Source of the DNA: Colius striatus
Taxonomy: Eukaryota > Chordata > Aves > Coliiformes > Coliidae
NCBI RefSeq assembly: GCF_028858725.1
Contig: NC_084771.1
Coordinates: 6,414,915-6,478,914, forward strand
Reading direction: 5' to 3'
DNA: 64,000 nucleotides
This document shows positions 21,112-33,200 of the stretch, piece by piece (within the stretch, counting starts at the first letter, position 1; every line of letters starts with the position of its first letter). The notes beneath the pieces are model-generated. The model saw nothing but the letters and a program-made list of their open reading frames with translations. It ran no database searches and was not told the origin of the DNA. The position numbers and the translations under genes were made by a program.

Positions 21112-22653
21112 GATTTTGTGCAGTCGGCGAGTCATAAAGTGGATCCATCATGGGGCATAAGGAGGGACGAGTCCTTTCCTGAGACAGCATTGAAAGGCAC
21201 GCATCAGGAACTGATTAACTTCTATTGTCATAATCACAAAGAGCTGAAATGTAAGGAAGAGTTTAAGTCCCTGTTAACCCAAAAAGGTAGCAGATTACAT
21301 AGAGAGAAAGGAGATGGGAGTAACTTCCATGCATCTACTTGTCATATAGTCAGGACCATTTTAAATGATGCCTGTACAGCCCTAAGTTCTGACAGACTGC
21401 CTGGCAGAGCTGAGCACGACTTCTCTGGCTGTGGATCTTTGCTGATTACAGTTACAAGAGATTGCAGGGTCATCAAATCTCTGGATGCAAGGGACTGCCC
21501 AACACTGAATGTACTTCACCCAAAGACGGTGTCTGATGAAGATGGTTGCAAAAAGCAAAAGGTTTATGAGACTGATGAATTCATCCATTATTTGCTCAAC
21601 TACTATCGGACACCGGGCTATGCACGTGTTTGCTTAGAGCCAAAAGCCACTGCCAACAAATCCTGGTGGAAGAGAGTGGTATCTGATCATGACAGCGGTT
21701 TTCACATCAGCTCGAGTAACAAACGTGGTCAGCACCTCAGAGAAGTGAGTCCTGTACAAAACTTCAACAAGAGAAATTGCGGTGCCAATGATAATTGTAG
21801 ACTGGTGATGGCTGTTGGGGAGTTGGAGTCAACAGACACGGTGTTAGAAAACGAGACCTCTGGGGATGGGCTTGCAAAAAGGTCGCAAGTGGAGAGGAAT
21901 GACCTGCTGGCTGTTGATAACTTACCACGTGCTGGACTGAATCATTCTTTGGATTGCACTGCTGTTACTCATGATAAGGAATACAAACAAGAAGATGGTA
22001 GTGATGACAGTACCATACCATACAAAGTATCTAGATCTGTTTGCAGATTAAAGGATGTGTTGGAAGAGATCAGTGATTCTGAGCATTTTAGAGAGGAACA
22101 TAGCAGCTCCATGAAGAGTATAGAAAGAAGGTGTGAAGAACTTTACAGCAGTTGTAATGAAGGGTGCTTGCCTGCAAGAGCCAGGGAAAGAAAATTACTG
22201 GTTTACCTTAAAAATGTAACTCTGGAAGGTCAAGAGAAGGAAAGCAGCAAATACAGCTTCAGTTCTAACTCTGTCCATGAGGGCTTGGCAAGACAATGCG
22301 AACATAAACTTAAGAAGTCATACAAGAGGTCTAGTAGTAAATTAAGACATCGGCAGAAGAGTGAGAGACAATCCAGGGAGGAGGAGAGAAATGCTCACAA
22401 AATGAAGAAAAGACGGAAAAAGCTTTCTTCTGATCTTTTATCTGATGAATGTGGCTTTTCAGAGACAGACAGTTGCATGCAGCTGGAGTCACTCAGAGAG
22501 ATACAAAGAAAGTGCAACAGAATGTTCCACAAAAAAGTGAAATTCAAGACTGTTCATGCTGCCATGTCAGCACCAGATGGTACCCCTTGTGATGGGACCC
22601 CACTTCAGGAGACCTTCCAGAGGACAGGTGAGAAAGGGGCACACCAGAACTAA
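21112..22653 (+). CDS. AKAP17B: AKAP17B terminal exon, open for 514 codons
   Basis: From acceptor TTTCTTTGAAG the frame is open to TAA at 22651-22653 and is in phase with the upstream exon (RVK|DFVQSAS). It is the longest credible open frame in the window. Around codons 153-176 lies a hydrophobic, possibly helical segment (EFIHYLLNYYRTPGYARVC) that might be a conserved patch or kinase-A docking helix; that is only a guess. Around codons 395-445 the protein is strongly basic with Ser and Arg/Lys runs (SYKRSSSKLRHRQKSER, KMKKRRKK), resembling speckle-targeting tails of splicing-related proteins. I do not recognise a catalytic domain. An ATG at 21076 gives a continuous ORF but lies in the intron, so it is not a convincing start. 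Codon use looks ordinary for an avian gene. Confidence 0.6.
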   Translation, partial: DFVQSASHKVDPSWGIRRDESFPETALKGTHQELINFYCHNHKELKCKEEFKSLLTQKGSRLHREKGDGSNFHASTCHIVRTILNDACTALSSDRLPGRAEHDFSGCGSLLITVTRDCRVIKSLDARDCPTLNVLHPKTVSDEDGCKKQKVYETDEFIHYLLNYYRTPGYARVCLEPKATANKSWWKRVVSDHDSGFHISSSNKRGQHLREVSPVQNFNKRNCGANDNCRLVMAVGELESTDTVLENETSGDGLAKRSQVERNDLLAVDNLPRAGLNHSLDCTAVTHDKEYKQEDGSDDSTIPYKVSRSVCRLKDVLEEISDSEHFREEHSSSMKSIERRCEELYSSCNEGCLPARARERKLLVYLKNVTLEGQEKESSKYSFSSNSVHEGLARQCEHKLKKSYKRSSSKLRHRQKSERQSREEERNAHKMKKRRKKLSSDLLSDECGFSETDSCMQLESLREIQRKCNRMFHKKVKFKTVHAAMSAPDGTPCDGTPLQETFQRTGEKGAHQN

Positions 22654-24600
22654 GGTGACTGAATTTGACAGGTCTCTGAGAAGTGAGATTAGTTGCCAGA
22701 GTTCTTAGTGATGAGTGGTGATTTTAAAAAGAGTTTTAAGAAGTACAAACATGGCCTAAGAGAAGGTGCAACTTGTCTGCAGTTAAAGGTCAGTTCAGTG
22801 TCGTTCAGAGAACCACATGCAGCTGCGGTTGAAGAGCAGCATTTGTCTGCTTAATTGGATAGCAAAGAATCTCTCATGGGCATTAGCAGATGGGTGGTTG
22901 TGCTGTTAATAGCACGTGTCCTAGCAGCTCAACATGCTTTAGACAACTAAAATGTTGTTAGGGAGCTCAATGTGTGGTACTTCTGGGTGGGAAGCAGTGG
23001 CTGAAGTTAGTGGATTTATATCTAGGTAATCATCTGGTCTCTGTACAGGACTGCCATGTTTCTGCCTGTTGTTACAGCCCTGTCACAATTTACTGTGCTT
23101 TCAGTCCATTGGCAGATACCTTATAGCTACCTCCTCGTTGCCTTCCCCTCCCTATCTCCTGACAAATTAATTTCAAGTAACTTTTTCATATACTTATCTA
23201 CAGGAGATGAGAGGAAATTAATGTTGAGAAGAGAGATGGATGCAGATGTCAGAGGATGCTCTCTCTTTCCTCTTGAGATAATTCAGACAAACCCCTGCTC
23301 AGATACTTTCTGTGGAGCAGAGCCCAGAAGAGGATGCTGAACAGCTACTGTATAATAGCTATTAAATTTTTATATAAAAGTGGGAGAAGAAAGCTCTTTC
23401 ACCATTAAAAGGTACATGAAATACTGTGGTTTTGGGGTTGTTTTTTGCATAATTCCTTTGGTTAGAGCATCTAAGTGGTGGAGTGAACCACCAAACCAGA
23501 ATCTGTGATTGCCTTTTGGATAACAGAGGACCAAAACTTTCCCTGGGGCCAGACAGACTTTCATGGACCAGTTGTTAAGAATTTGAAAGGACACAGATTG
23601 AGGTCTTGGAATATAATACTTTGATTAAATGTAAGGAACCATGTAAAAATCAAAGACTATTTAGTAACAAGCAATTGAAAAAAACTCCTACAGTTATGTA
23701 AATCCTAGAGCAAGCATATGAAGTGCCTCCACAATTGGATTGTTCGAATGATGGGACTGGAAAGTGTGGGGGACGTTTATACTCAGTTGTGGGAAGTAAT
23801 AGATTTCCAAATATGAAAAAAATCCCATCTTCTGTAAAACCCATGCTGGAAAAAGGCTTGTTTTCTGTTCATGGTCCTAGACGTGTTTCTGAAAACTTGC
23901 TGGTCTTTGGGAGGAAGAATTTCACTGAAGTTGTTCTAGAGGTAGTGCTTCCAGGAATCAGAATGGTTGTCTAACCAAAGCTCTGAATGTTGGGTAGTGC
24001 AGGGGCAATGCCTGTCAGCATACTGACAGTCCCCATGTGTATCGCAGTATCACTGCATGTGGCAGGGGTTGGAAGGGACCTCCAAGAGATCATGTAGTCC
24101 AACCCCCTGCTAAAGTTAACCTGTATATGCAGGTTGAAATCCAAATCCCAGGTATAACCCAAATATGCAGGTTAAAAGTTTATTGACAAAACTTTGAAGG
24201 GGTGGGTAGTGAGATGGCTGTTTAGTATGAGTTTGCTTCCAAATAATTTCCAGAGGCATTGTGAAATGTTGTCAGACTTGTGCTGCATGTAGGTAAAATG
24301 TGAAAATGCTGTCTAGGAGCTTGAGTTATATCCACATTTATTTGGCTGGCTATATTTAGATAGCCACAATTGCTTTTGGACAAAGTCCCTTAGCAATATG
24401 TAGAGGGCTGGTTCCACAGTTTAATACACTGATTACTTCAGCTTTCATTTTATTGTGCTTTATTTATTACATGTCAATATACTAAGTTAATGTAATAATG
24501 TTGCCTTAATTACATAGAATCTTACCCATGTTTGTAACTTCTGCTCTAATAAATAGTAATAAAACCTCTAAATTGTAATTGTTCATGGTAGATAGGTTTT
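22654..24600 (+). other. Probable 3' untranslated region of AKAP17B and flank
   Basis: No coding exon seen. Two closely spaced AATAAA hexamers at 24548-24553 and 24558-24563 are the first clear poly(A) signals downstream of the AKAP17B stop on this strand. That would make a 3' UTR of about 1.9 kb; this is inference. A CR1 3'-end remnant on the minus strand sits at about 24045-24115. Confidence 0.35.
24045..24115 (-). mobile_element. CR1 3'-end remnant
   Basis: The string GGGGTTGGAAGGGACCTCCA followed by GTCCAACCCCCTGC is the complementary strand of the CR1 terminus. Only about 70 bases are recognisable. Confidence 0.75.
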
Positions 24601-24615
24601 CCTCCAGTGTTTCAT

Positions 24616-25450
24616 GCTGGCAGTTCCCACAGGCTTCCAAACCAGGTTTTATCAGCCTTCTCTCTTCATGTGTTCACATGTTGAGCACCTTTTCAGGGTC
24701 ATGAATAACAAATGGTTGGCAGTCAAAGTACTGTTGATCTATTACTTTTATCTACAAAGATCTTATTTTCTTGACAGAATATTTTCTGACTCTTTTGGAG
24801 AACATTTGTGCCTCAAGGCGTCTTGTTATTATTTTATACAGTTAGCATGAAGATCAACGATTGTATTTGTTGACTGCGGAACATTTCAGTTGCAGTGATA
24901 TGACATGCCAAGGGTGTTTTTTCTCTGTGCAATATTTGCGGATTAAAGGTGACAAAACTTCCCCCTCTGTCAATCTACAGACAGTTCTGTGTCCATGAGT
25001 AACCATTTCCCATGAGGCAGGCCTTTAGATTACAGGTGAGGAGGTATTTATTTTTGTTAATCCAGGGGAGCAGGGGCTAAAGTTTTCCTTTGCTGTAAAT
25101 TCCCAGTGTTTTATCAACATGTCACTATGTTCAATAACAAATAAATACTCCAGTTCTGCAATTGCTTCTGACATCCAATATTGAAACCTCTAAAGCAAGT
25201 GTTCTGTCTCCAAGTCCTCATTTGGAGTAAACCATTGTTAGTAAATAACATACTCATGCCCTTTAAAATGTGAGATGCCATTGTAGTCTTCATACTGAAA
25301 CAGAACTTTTGTCTTTGCTATTTGTTTCTAGGTGCCATTATTTTTGAACCCATTTCCAGGTGTTTTAATATTAATTCCTTTCCTATCAATACACTGAATT
25401 GGAACCTCATTCTTTCGTACACTGGACTGTTGAGTGTAATTTTTATTATC
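24616..25450. other. Intergenic between convergent AKAP17B and PGRMC1
   Basis: AT-rich, no exon recognised. The minus-strand ORF at 25318-25614 partly reads CR1 sequence and is not a gene. Confidence 0.55.
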
Positions 25451-25454
25451 TTGA

Positions 25455-26015
25455 AGGTTCTCCCGGGGAGGTTTAGATTGGAGATTAGAAGAACCTTGTG
25501 AGGCCACACCTTGAATACTGTGATCAATTTTGTGCCCTTTACTACAAGAAAGACACTGAGGTGCTGGAATGTGTCCAGAGCCAGGCACCTGAGCTGGGGA
25601 AGATTCTGGAGCACAAGTCTAATGGGGAGCAGCTGAGGGAGCTGGGCGTGTTTAGTCTGGAGAAGAGGAGGCTGAGAGGAGACATGATCACTCTACAACT
25701 ACCTGACAGGAGGTTGTAGTGAGGTGGGAGTCAAACTCTTCTCTCCAGTAATGAATGATAGGACAAGAGGAAATGGGTTAAAGTTGCACCAGGGGAGGTT
25801 TAGATTGGAGATGAGGAAGAACTTTTTCACCAGGAGGGTTATTAAGCATTGGAATGGGCTGCCCAGGCAGGTGGTGAGGTCACCATCCCTGGAGATATTG
25901 AAAAGATGCATAGATGAGGTGCTGAGGGACATGGGTTAGTGGTGGGCTTGGCAGTGTGAGGTGAGTGGTTGGACTTGATCTTAAATGTCTTTTCCAACAG
26001 AAACAATTATATGAT
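25455..26015 (+). mobile_element. CR1-type LINE fragment, internally rearranged
   Basis: Main copy from 25498 (GAGGCCACACCTTGAATACT) through GGAGAAGAGGAGGCTGAGAG, AATGATAGGACAAGAGGAAA, GGGCTGCCCAGGCAGGTGGT and the 3' end near 26015. Directly before it, at 25455-25490, is GGGGAGGTTTAGATTGGAGA, a string that belongs downstream in the element and recurs at 25792-25815. The order is therefore 3' piece, then 5' piece, then 3' piece. All frames are broken. Confidence 0.9.
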
Positions 26016-28669
26016 TGTAATATTTAAAGATACATAAACCAGTTTGCTTTAAAACTTTTAGAATACTTAGCATTGCAGATTGATTTTTCAACAATTACAG
26101 GAGGAAATGTCACACCTCAAGTATAAAAGTTACAAGATGTTTACACAATTAGAACATTTGATATGTGGAAAGATGCGTTAAAAGCAGCACTGATGTAGTC
26201 TAGCCATGGGAATGTGTAGTATTGCTGACACGGTTTCACACCTGTCGGTTGGAGCCTGGTGTCTGCTGTGGTGCTCAGCTGGTGTTTCTAAGGGTGGCTT
26301 TTTATGGAAATACTGTATGCTGACACGGATGAAGTAGGGCCCTGAGACTACAGACCTTGCAATCAAATCTGATGTTCTGTACAGAACTAATGAAGATGCC
26401 TTCTTTTAGAGGTTGTGAGAACAGAAGTCTTCTCAGGAGAGCTGTCTGGCCTGAGCTTTGTTGTCAGGAATGCGTGGCCTGTTGGTTGTACTTCATGCTG
26501 AAGTCAGAATCCTATAGGCTGTTTTTAAAGCAGCAATACACAATGCCCATTGCTACATCAGTCCATCTGCTTGAAATACAAGAATACAGCGATTATGAGA
26601 TAAAGCCTTTAGTGAATGCAGAGATTCAAGGCAGTGCATAGAAACACCTCACCTTTTATAAAACCCCTTGCATAACTTAGTGTAAGCATTCATTGCTGAA
26701 CATTTTGCTTACCTGCAATGGCATGAAGCAGGAATAATACAGATGATAAGGGCAGGCAGAGTCCAGATAAAGCATAGCTGAATTTTTACAGAGCAGCTAA
26801 CAACATGCCAGAACTGGTTGGAAACAAGATGCTACTCGATTGTTTTGATTTGTCCTCAGTATGCCTTTGTGACAGACAAAGATAACTGGTATCTGGACAT
26901 TGAGATGAGGGAGATTGGTGACAGTCTCCACTCTAGAGTTGGTCATTGTGTCCCACTGGTTCATGTGCAGTCTGATAAGCTGCCTGGCACAGTTCTCTGC
27001 TTAGGTGTTGCAGCCAGCCACTGTTGGAGGAAGGGATCAAATTGCAATGAACAGAGTTAAAAAAGAAGCCAAAATCTGTCAATTTTCTCCAATGCTTTAG
27101 AGGAAAATAAAATCTGCACCTGCTGCTTCATGAAACCACTGTTTTTGTGACTTGCTACTTCCCCTTTCACAATAAATTCTCTTTGATAAGACCACTACTT
27201 TTTCAGAGAAAGCAAAGTGTAATACTTCTTCCCAAGAGGCATGGATGCTTAACATTAAGCTTTGTCTTGTGTTACTGACAGTTTTCTGTGTAGTTTTTAT
27301 ATGTTGTTCAGGGAAAGTTATGGACTAACTTGGGCATCAGGTGGTTGGGCAGGTTGTAGCCTGGCCTGGCTCTGCTGAACCACAGCAGAGCTCCAGATTT
27401 TGCTCAGTGTAACCAATTATTTGAGCCTTTTTATGCCTAACTCGTGTTTTTGCAACAGCAAAGCATACTACACAGTGTGAACATGTTCTAAATGGAATAT
27501 TCTGTTAGTTATACTACAGAACTGCATTTACAGGCCTTCTGAACATATTATGCTCAGACCATGTGTTGGATAACATAAGACACTGGAGAAAGACCATATA
27601 AAACTGGAAGTGCTGGGGAAGGATTAAATATCCCATTCTATTGCAGTAAGTAAAAACAAACACTGCCATTATGCAAGAGTATTTTATTTTCTGCCTTAAA
27701 GAAATAAAAGTACATTCCCAATTTTAGGCAAACCATTAGTAGTAGCTGCAAAGAGTAGAAATGTCTCTAAAATAGCAACACAAAGGTCATGACAAGATTT
27801 ACATTTGTCTGTAGACCTCTGTTAGGCAGTTCATACGGTACCACTTTATGCAAGCTGTCTGGCTCAACCAACCACACTCCTCGAAGGTCCAGTGCAACCA
27901 AGAGAAAAGACTTTGAGTGCATTGGGACTGAGGTTCAGTTGGTCCTTCTCACCACAGATGGTCTCAGGCACTTTTAACACATTGCATCAAGTTGTTCATG
28001 AAAGCTGCTGTTGCACAATGCACTCTACTTGCAACCAGCTCAGCTCTTCCTGCTCAGGACTCTTGTTCATCGTTTTGGTTGTTTTACCAATGGAAACTGC
28101 TTGGCCAGATGGTCAAACCAGGGACATTAACAGGGGGAACTAACCAATAGGCACCTCAGCAGAATCACCTGGGCAAGGACAGGACCACCTTTCCAAGTGA
28201 GCAGCAGATCATTCATTGTCTACTTTTTTGCAGGGGTATTTTGGATGGTGGAGTACATTTACATTTTCGCTTGGTCGAATCCATCTACTCGGCCTCCTCT
28301 GGTAGAAGACTAGGTTACATAGGCAAGACAAACCTAATAACTCAGCTTAGATGTAAGCTAAGAGAGCAAATAAGTAAAAAGCCGTTTAAAGGTCAGGTCC
28401 CCAGCCATAGCATTGCTGGTTATGCATGAGATTGCTGTTCCTTTTAATGGCAGCATTCCAAGGCAATAAAGGCCTCCACACAGAAGCAGCTTATACCATG
28501 TTATTTTCTACAGGAAGCTTGGGTAAGTTACATTGACTAGTAACGTTTTTCTGCTAGTTCAAGCTTCATGTGTAAGAGCACTTGTTAGTCATGCCATACC
28601 AGCAAGTCTTTTTTTAGGCCTAAGAATCAAGAGCAGCTGAGCTTCCATGTTTAATATCATTTAATTAAA
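26016..28669. other. Intergenic between AKAP17B and PGRMC1
   Basis: No family-supported exon. At 28235-28400 a good acceptor (CTACTTTTTTGCAG) is followed by an open stretch and a weak donor-like AAAG|GTCAGG, but the 60-residue product matches nothing I know. A minus-strand AATAAA-like signal lies at about 27682 (TTTTATTTT on the plus strand). Short plus ORFs at 26357, 26818 and 27789 show no recognisable similarity. Confidence 0.5.
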
Positions 28670-29362
28670 ATCATAGAATGGTCAGGGTTAGAGACCTCTA
28701 GAGCTCATCCAGTCCAATCCCCTGCTAAAGCAGGTTCCCCTTGATAAGTCACACAGGAACAGGTCCAGGCAGGTTTGGAAACCTCCAGAGAAGGAGCCTC
28801 CACACCCTCCCTGCACAGCCTGTGCCAGAGCTCCCTCACCTAAACAGTAAACAACTTTCTTCTTATGTTTAACTGGAACTTTTTGTGTTCCGGTTTGTGT
28901 TCCATTACCCGTTGTCCCGTCACTGGGCACTACAGAAAAAAGTGTCATCCCAACCTCCTGACATCCACCCTTTTAAGTAGTTTAAAAGTGTTGATGAGGT
29001 CCTCTCTCAAGTCTTTTCTAAGTTGAACAGCCCCAGGGCTCATAGCCTTTCCTCATAAGAGAGATGTTCCAGTCCCCTGATCATCTTGGTGGGCCTCCAT
29101 TGGACTCTCTAGAAGTTCCCTGTCTCTCTTGAACTGAGGAGCCCAGAACTGGACACAAGACTGCAATGAGGCCTCCCTAGAGCAGAGCAGAGGGGTAGGA
29201 GAACCTCGCTCAACCTGCTGGACACACTCTTCCTAATGCTCCCCAGGATGCCATTGGCCTTCTTACTCACAAGGGCACACTGATAGCTCATGTTTAGTTT
29301 GTTATCAACTAGGACTCCCAGGTCCTTCTCCACAGAGCTGCTCTCCAGCAGGTCACTGTACT
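28670..29362 (-). mobile_element. CR1-type LINE 3' fragment
   Basis: Begins on the plus strand with ATCATAGAATGGTCAGGGTT, the antisense of the CR1 terminus. It runs through CACCCTCCCTGCACAGCCTG, TTCCTCATAAGAGAGATGTT and AACTGGACACAAGACTGCAA, ending near AGCTGCTCTCCAGCAGGTCA. It is about 690 bp, one of the longer CR1 copies in the window, and its frame is broken. Confidence 0.93.
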
Positions 29363-29894
29363 GGTGAAATATTCACAGAAGAGTTTTACTAAGAGGAAAA
29401 GTGAGTGAGCAGTAGTCAAATTGCACTTCATAGTCTACATGGTTTTTAGGGATGTCTGATTACACTCAGTATCTAAACCCTTGTAACACTCAGTTGCACC
29501 TTAAAAGTAAACAAGGAATATAAATCCATGCAAAATCATGCATGACTTCACACACAAGTATTCATCAGTCCTTATTAATTCTGTAATGTAAGAAGGATTT
29601 AACCTCTCAAAAATTCTTGTCGTTTTAAAAAGCAATTAGTGTTTCACCTGAAAGCTGCTGTGTAACTCCTTAAAAGCTAAAGTATGTTACATAATATTGA
29701 ATTACCTTGCACCACAATTCATGGACAGCTAAAGTAGAGTCCCTTTTTAAAGGAATGGCAACCCAAGGGAATTTGTGTTGCATACATGATGGTATTCGTG
29801 TGCTTGTGTCCTACAGTGGTAGGTTGTTAATGAAAAAACTATATATCAACCTACTCTGCACTAAATAGTGACAGAAGAAAAAGATTAATAGTCC

Positions 29895-29900
29895 TTTATT
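29895..29900 (-). terminator. PGRMC1: Poly(A) signal of PGRMC1
   Basis: AATAAA on the minus strand (TTTATT on the plus), 219 bases after the PGRMC1 stop codon, the first canonical hexamer downstream. It predicts a short 3' UTR of roughly 240 nt. Longer isoforms using later signals are possible, since mammalian PGRMC1 has a longer 3' UTR. Confidence 0.55.
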
Positions 29901-30118
29901 GCCAACACTGCCATTTACAGACTTTTTTTGTGCATGTTTAAAGGAAGACAGACCTTTAGTAGTTTACCACTGAATTGGAAAAGGAAACCTTTGAAAAGAA
30001 ACAATACACTGTTTACTCTGGACCTGGTGGAAGCATCACTGCTGTTGCAAGTTGTAAAACAGAAGTGGAATGTTACAAACAATCCCTTACAATCCAAAAA
30101 TAGATTGTTCCTCACTGT

Positions 30119-30219
30119 CTAGTCTTTCTTTGCATCCTGGGCATCTTTTTCTTCTTCATCAGAGTATACAGTGGGTTCCTCCCCTTCCTTCAGCAGCTTA
30201 CCAACATGGTGATACTTAA
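30119..30219 (-). CDS. PGRMC1: PGRMC1 exon 3 (last)
   Basis: After the acceptor TTTTTTTCCCAG it encodes the final Phe-Lys-Tyr-His-His-Val segment with haem-contact Lys161/Tyr162. Then come [17 protein letters not shown] and an acidic/lysine tail ending in Asp-TAG. The tail is a few residues shorter than in human. Confidence 0.96.
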
Positions 30220-33200
30220 CTGGGAAAAAAAGAAAAAGAATCCAAGTCATTAGTCTGGCCTGAAGATGTATCTGTTTTAAATTTCTGTGCCTGTTTCCTG
30301 AATTAACAAAATGCTTATATGTTAATACAACAGCTCTCAGTGTCTTCTTCCAAATGGTGAGGGGGAAGGAGAAAAGCCAAAATCAACTACCTGAACTACT
30401 ATTAATGTTGTGGCAAGTGTAAGAATCATGCAAAGCAACTGTAACTAATTTTCCTTCTATTGCCTAAGCCAAAAGATGAGTGAATGTAAAGACACATGTA
30501 AACTGAGGGATTCATCCAGCTACAGAAAAAGAATCCTCTGTTATTTTTTTCTTTTGCCAATGGCAAAGCTAGTTTTTCAACCAATGGCATTGTTGGTCTT
30601 TACATCGTGTGTTATGCACACACAGCTTTCAAGGGGGGTTATTTTTTTGTAATATATGTGGAAATCATCCAATAGGACAGAAAAGAGAACCTTTCTCCCA
30701 AAGATAAAGATGGCTCTTACCTGATTATGCAGCTAAATCTGACTTACATCTCTTTCTGAACATGTAAAAACATGGAATCATGTAGACGTAAGAACTGAGA
30801 GCTATGCTGTGTTGCCCAGCTGTCAACTTCAACAAAGATGCCTCTGACTACAGGTATTTTGGACTAGTATTGTTAGAATTAGTAAGAATTTAAAGCAAGT
30901 AACTGCCAAATTTATTAGGAACATAGTAATAAAAAAGAGTGCAGTTCACTGTCAGTCCTGCTGCCTGTCTCTTGAAAAGGCATTTGGCAACATAGTTCTG
31001 GTTTCAGCAGTCTCCTTCTACAACACAGCCATTCAGCGTGGCGTGATTAACAGTCCTGATTAAGACAGGAAAAGTGCCAAAATAGTAGTGGCACATCAGG
31101 TCAGGACTGAGACGTTCTAATGACATTACATGGAGGAAAGCTCTGTTCTTGCTGGTAATAGGAAATCTTTAATACTGAACTCCAGATTTAAAAAGAAACC
31201 TATTTGATTTCCACTATAGTACTTCTTTGTATATGCAGTTTCCATCATAATTATATACACATGTAAGAATTCATCACAACAAACAACTGACACATTTCTT
31301 TTTTGTCTTACCCACGTAGAAATAAACCCCTTGATGTTGACTTGCCTAAAAGGCATCATGAGATATGGAGGAACTCTTTCTCATCAACAAGATGCCCAAC
31401 AGGATTTAAAAAAAAAGAAGAAAAAAAAATATCCCAGCAGCAGGCATGCCATGGTGTGCCATGGTACAAGGTCAGCACAGTCACTTCCATAAACTCATGG
31501 TTCAAAGTTCACCTTTTTGAGTGGCAAGTTGAGGCACATGACACAAAACACCTGGAATTGCCCTTTTTAAACTTTTAGTACTAGGCATAGAAAAACAAGG
31601 CAACTACGAAAGTGACTTCCTTCTGTTAACTTCAGAAGAAACACCTCAAGCCTGCCAGCTGCCTTTTTTCCTCTGCTACTCTGGCCAACCATAAGGCTGC
31701 TTGCAAGTACAGAGGTGGCATTTATTCATTCCCAGTCACCTTCTGGGGGAGAGTGTCCATGAATCTGATAAAGCCACCAGCGAGGCCACGCAGAAAAACT
31801 TAGGTAGAGTAAAAAAAAAGTTCTGTCAAGAGCATCCAAGGGGAAAAGGTCTACCTTAAACCAGCTTCAAGACTCAAAAAACCCAAGAAGCAATAATGCA
31901 AAAGTTATTGTCATTTCTGAGAAGCTGAATGGGGCATAACCTTCATCTTTCAGAGCATCATCTAACCATCCCTATAGGTGGGGTCTTAAGTGCATCAAAG
32001 ACATGCTCTTTATTTCCAATTCCTGACAACTTTGTCCTGACAAGTTCGTGGGTAGTCTTAGAGATCTTATCCCATGACAAGAGTGCTTCCATCTTTCCCA
32101 CTGTTCTGTAAGGAGCAGAGGGAGGGAGAACACAGAAGGAAAATCTGACATTTCTCTTAATTCTTTTGAGCAACAGCCATTGTAGTAATAGTAAACTGAG
32201 GTATTGACTCAATATAAGTTTCTAGCCTCATGCCTCCAGCTGGTAACAGGAACCATAAACCGTTGCTTCCCTTATTACACACTAGTTTGCTACTTCTTTG
32301 TAAACAGATTTAAAATTCCTTACAAGTGAATTGTGACTCCCAGTCCTGCAGGGTCTCTTGCTGTGTAGCGTTGAGATCAGAGAGGTCATCATAGTCATCC
32401 TTCAGAGCCTCCTTATCCAGGCAGAAAGTGGCAAGACCTCGGGATGCATCTCTTCCAGCAAAAATTCCATATGGGCCCTCTTTAAAATAAAAACATAAGC
32501 AGCATTATTACAGAGGTAATGGGTGCTGTGTGATCTTCATGGATCAGTCCCCAAACTGAAACAGATGATGAGTTCCTGCCCTGACCTGTGGGTCAGAGGT
32601 GCCTCAAATTTCTGAAATGTTTTAAAGTTTTATGCCACTTGGTAACAAGGGAAAACAAGAGGAAGGGGATAAAAGACAAAACCATGGGAAGATACTGAGC
32701 TTGCTGAAATAACAGGACAAGGAACCACACAACAGTGCACAGAAAACACAAACGGGGTAAGAATAAGCATACAATCTGGGGAACACATCCTCAGAAAGAG
32801 GAACAGAGGAAGGATTTGCAAGTCTGAGGTGAAATGGAGGTTTTTTAAGATAAGCTTCTGACTTGAGCTGAAAGGATGACTTGACAGAAACTGTGGTGGA
32901 GATATTGTGCATGATGAACTCGGATGACAAAAGCATGCAACTCACGGTTGATAGAGACACTTTATCAAGACAGATCCTTGCTGAACTTAATGATTAACTT
33001 GCTTGCATGAGAAGCAAGTTAATGCATTTTTGCATGAAAATGGAGAGATCACGTTGCAACTAGACTTTGAAAGTTCTTCAGGGAACTTAAAGAAGTTAGA
33101 TGTGAACTCTGGTTACTGCAGAGAACATGCCATCTCTCACAGCTCCTGAATGAGCTTTTTCCTACATTTGTCAAAAATAATCTTACTTTTCCATTAAAAT

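Larger units (their letters stand above)
17836..22653 (+). pseudogene. AKAP17B: AKAP17-family gene (AKAP17B), apparently broken
   Basis: Three pieces align in order with the AKAP17 family: 17836-17952 (start of the coiled coil), about 19680-19911 (end of the coiled coil) and 21112-22653 (terminal exon). AKAP17A is a nuclear-speckle protein that tethers protein kinase A and influences splicing; AKAP17B is its less-studied paralogue, and human carries a pseudogene copy at Xq24 (from memory). Seen here: a TGA in frame just before the first donor, stops in all three frames of the second piece if spliced from its nearest acceptor, and no recognisable RRM exons. Yet the terminal exon is open for 514 codons. 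Likely a recently inactivated or 5'-truncated gene; sequencing or assembly errors in A-runs are an alternative. The symbol rests on family similarity and synteny between PGRMC1 and SLC25A43. Confidence 0.6.
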
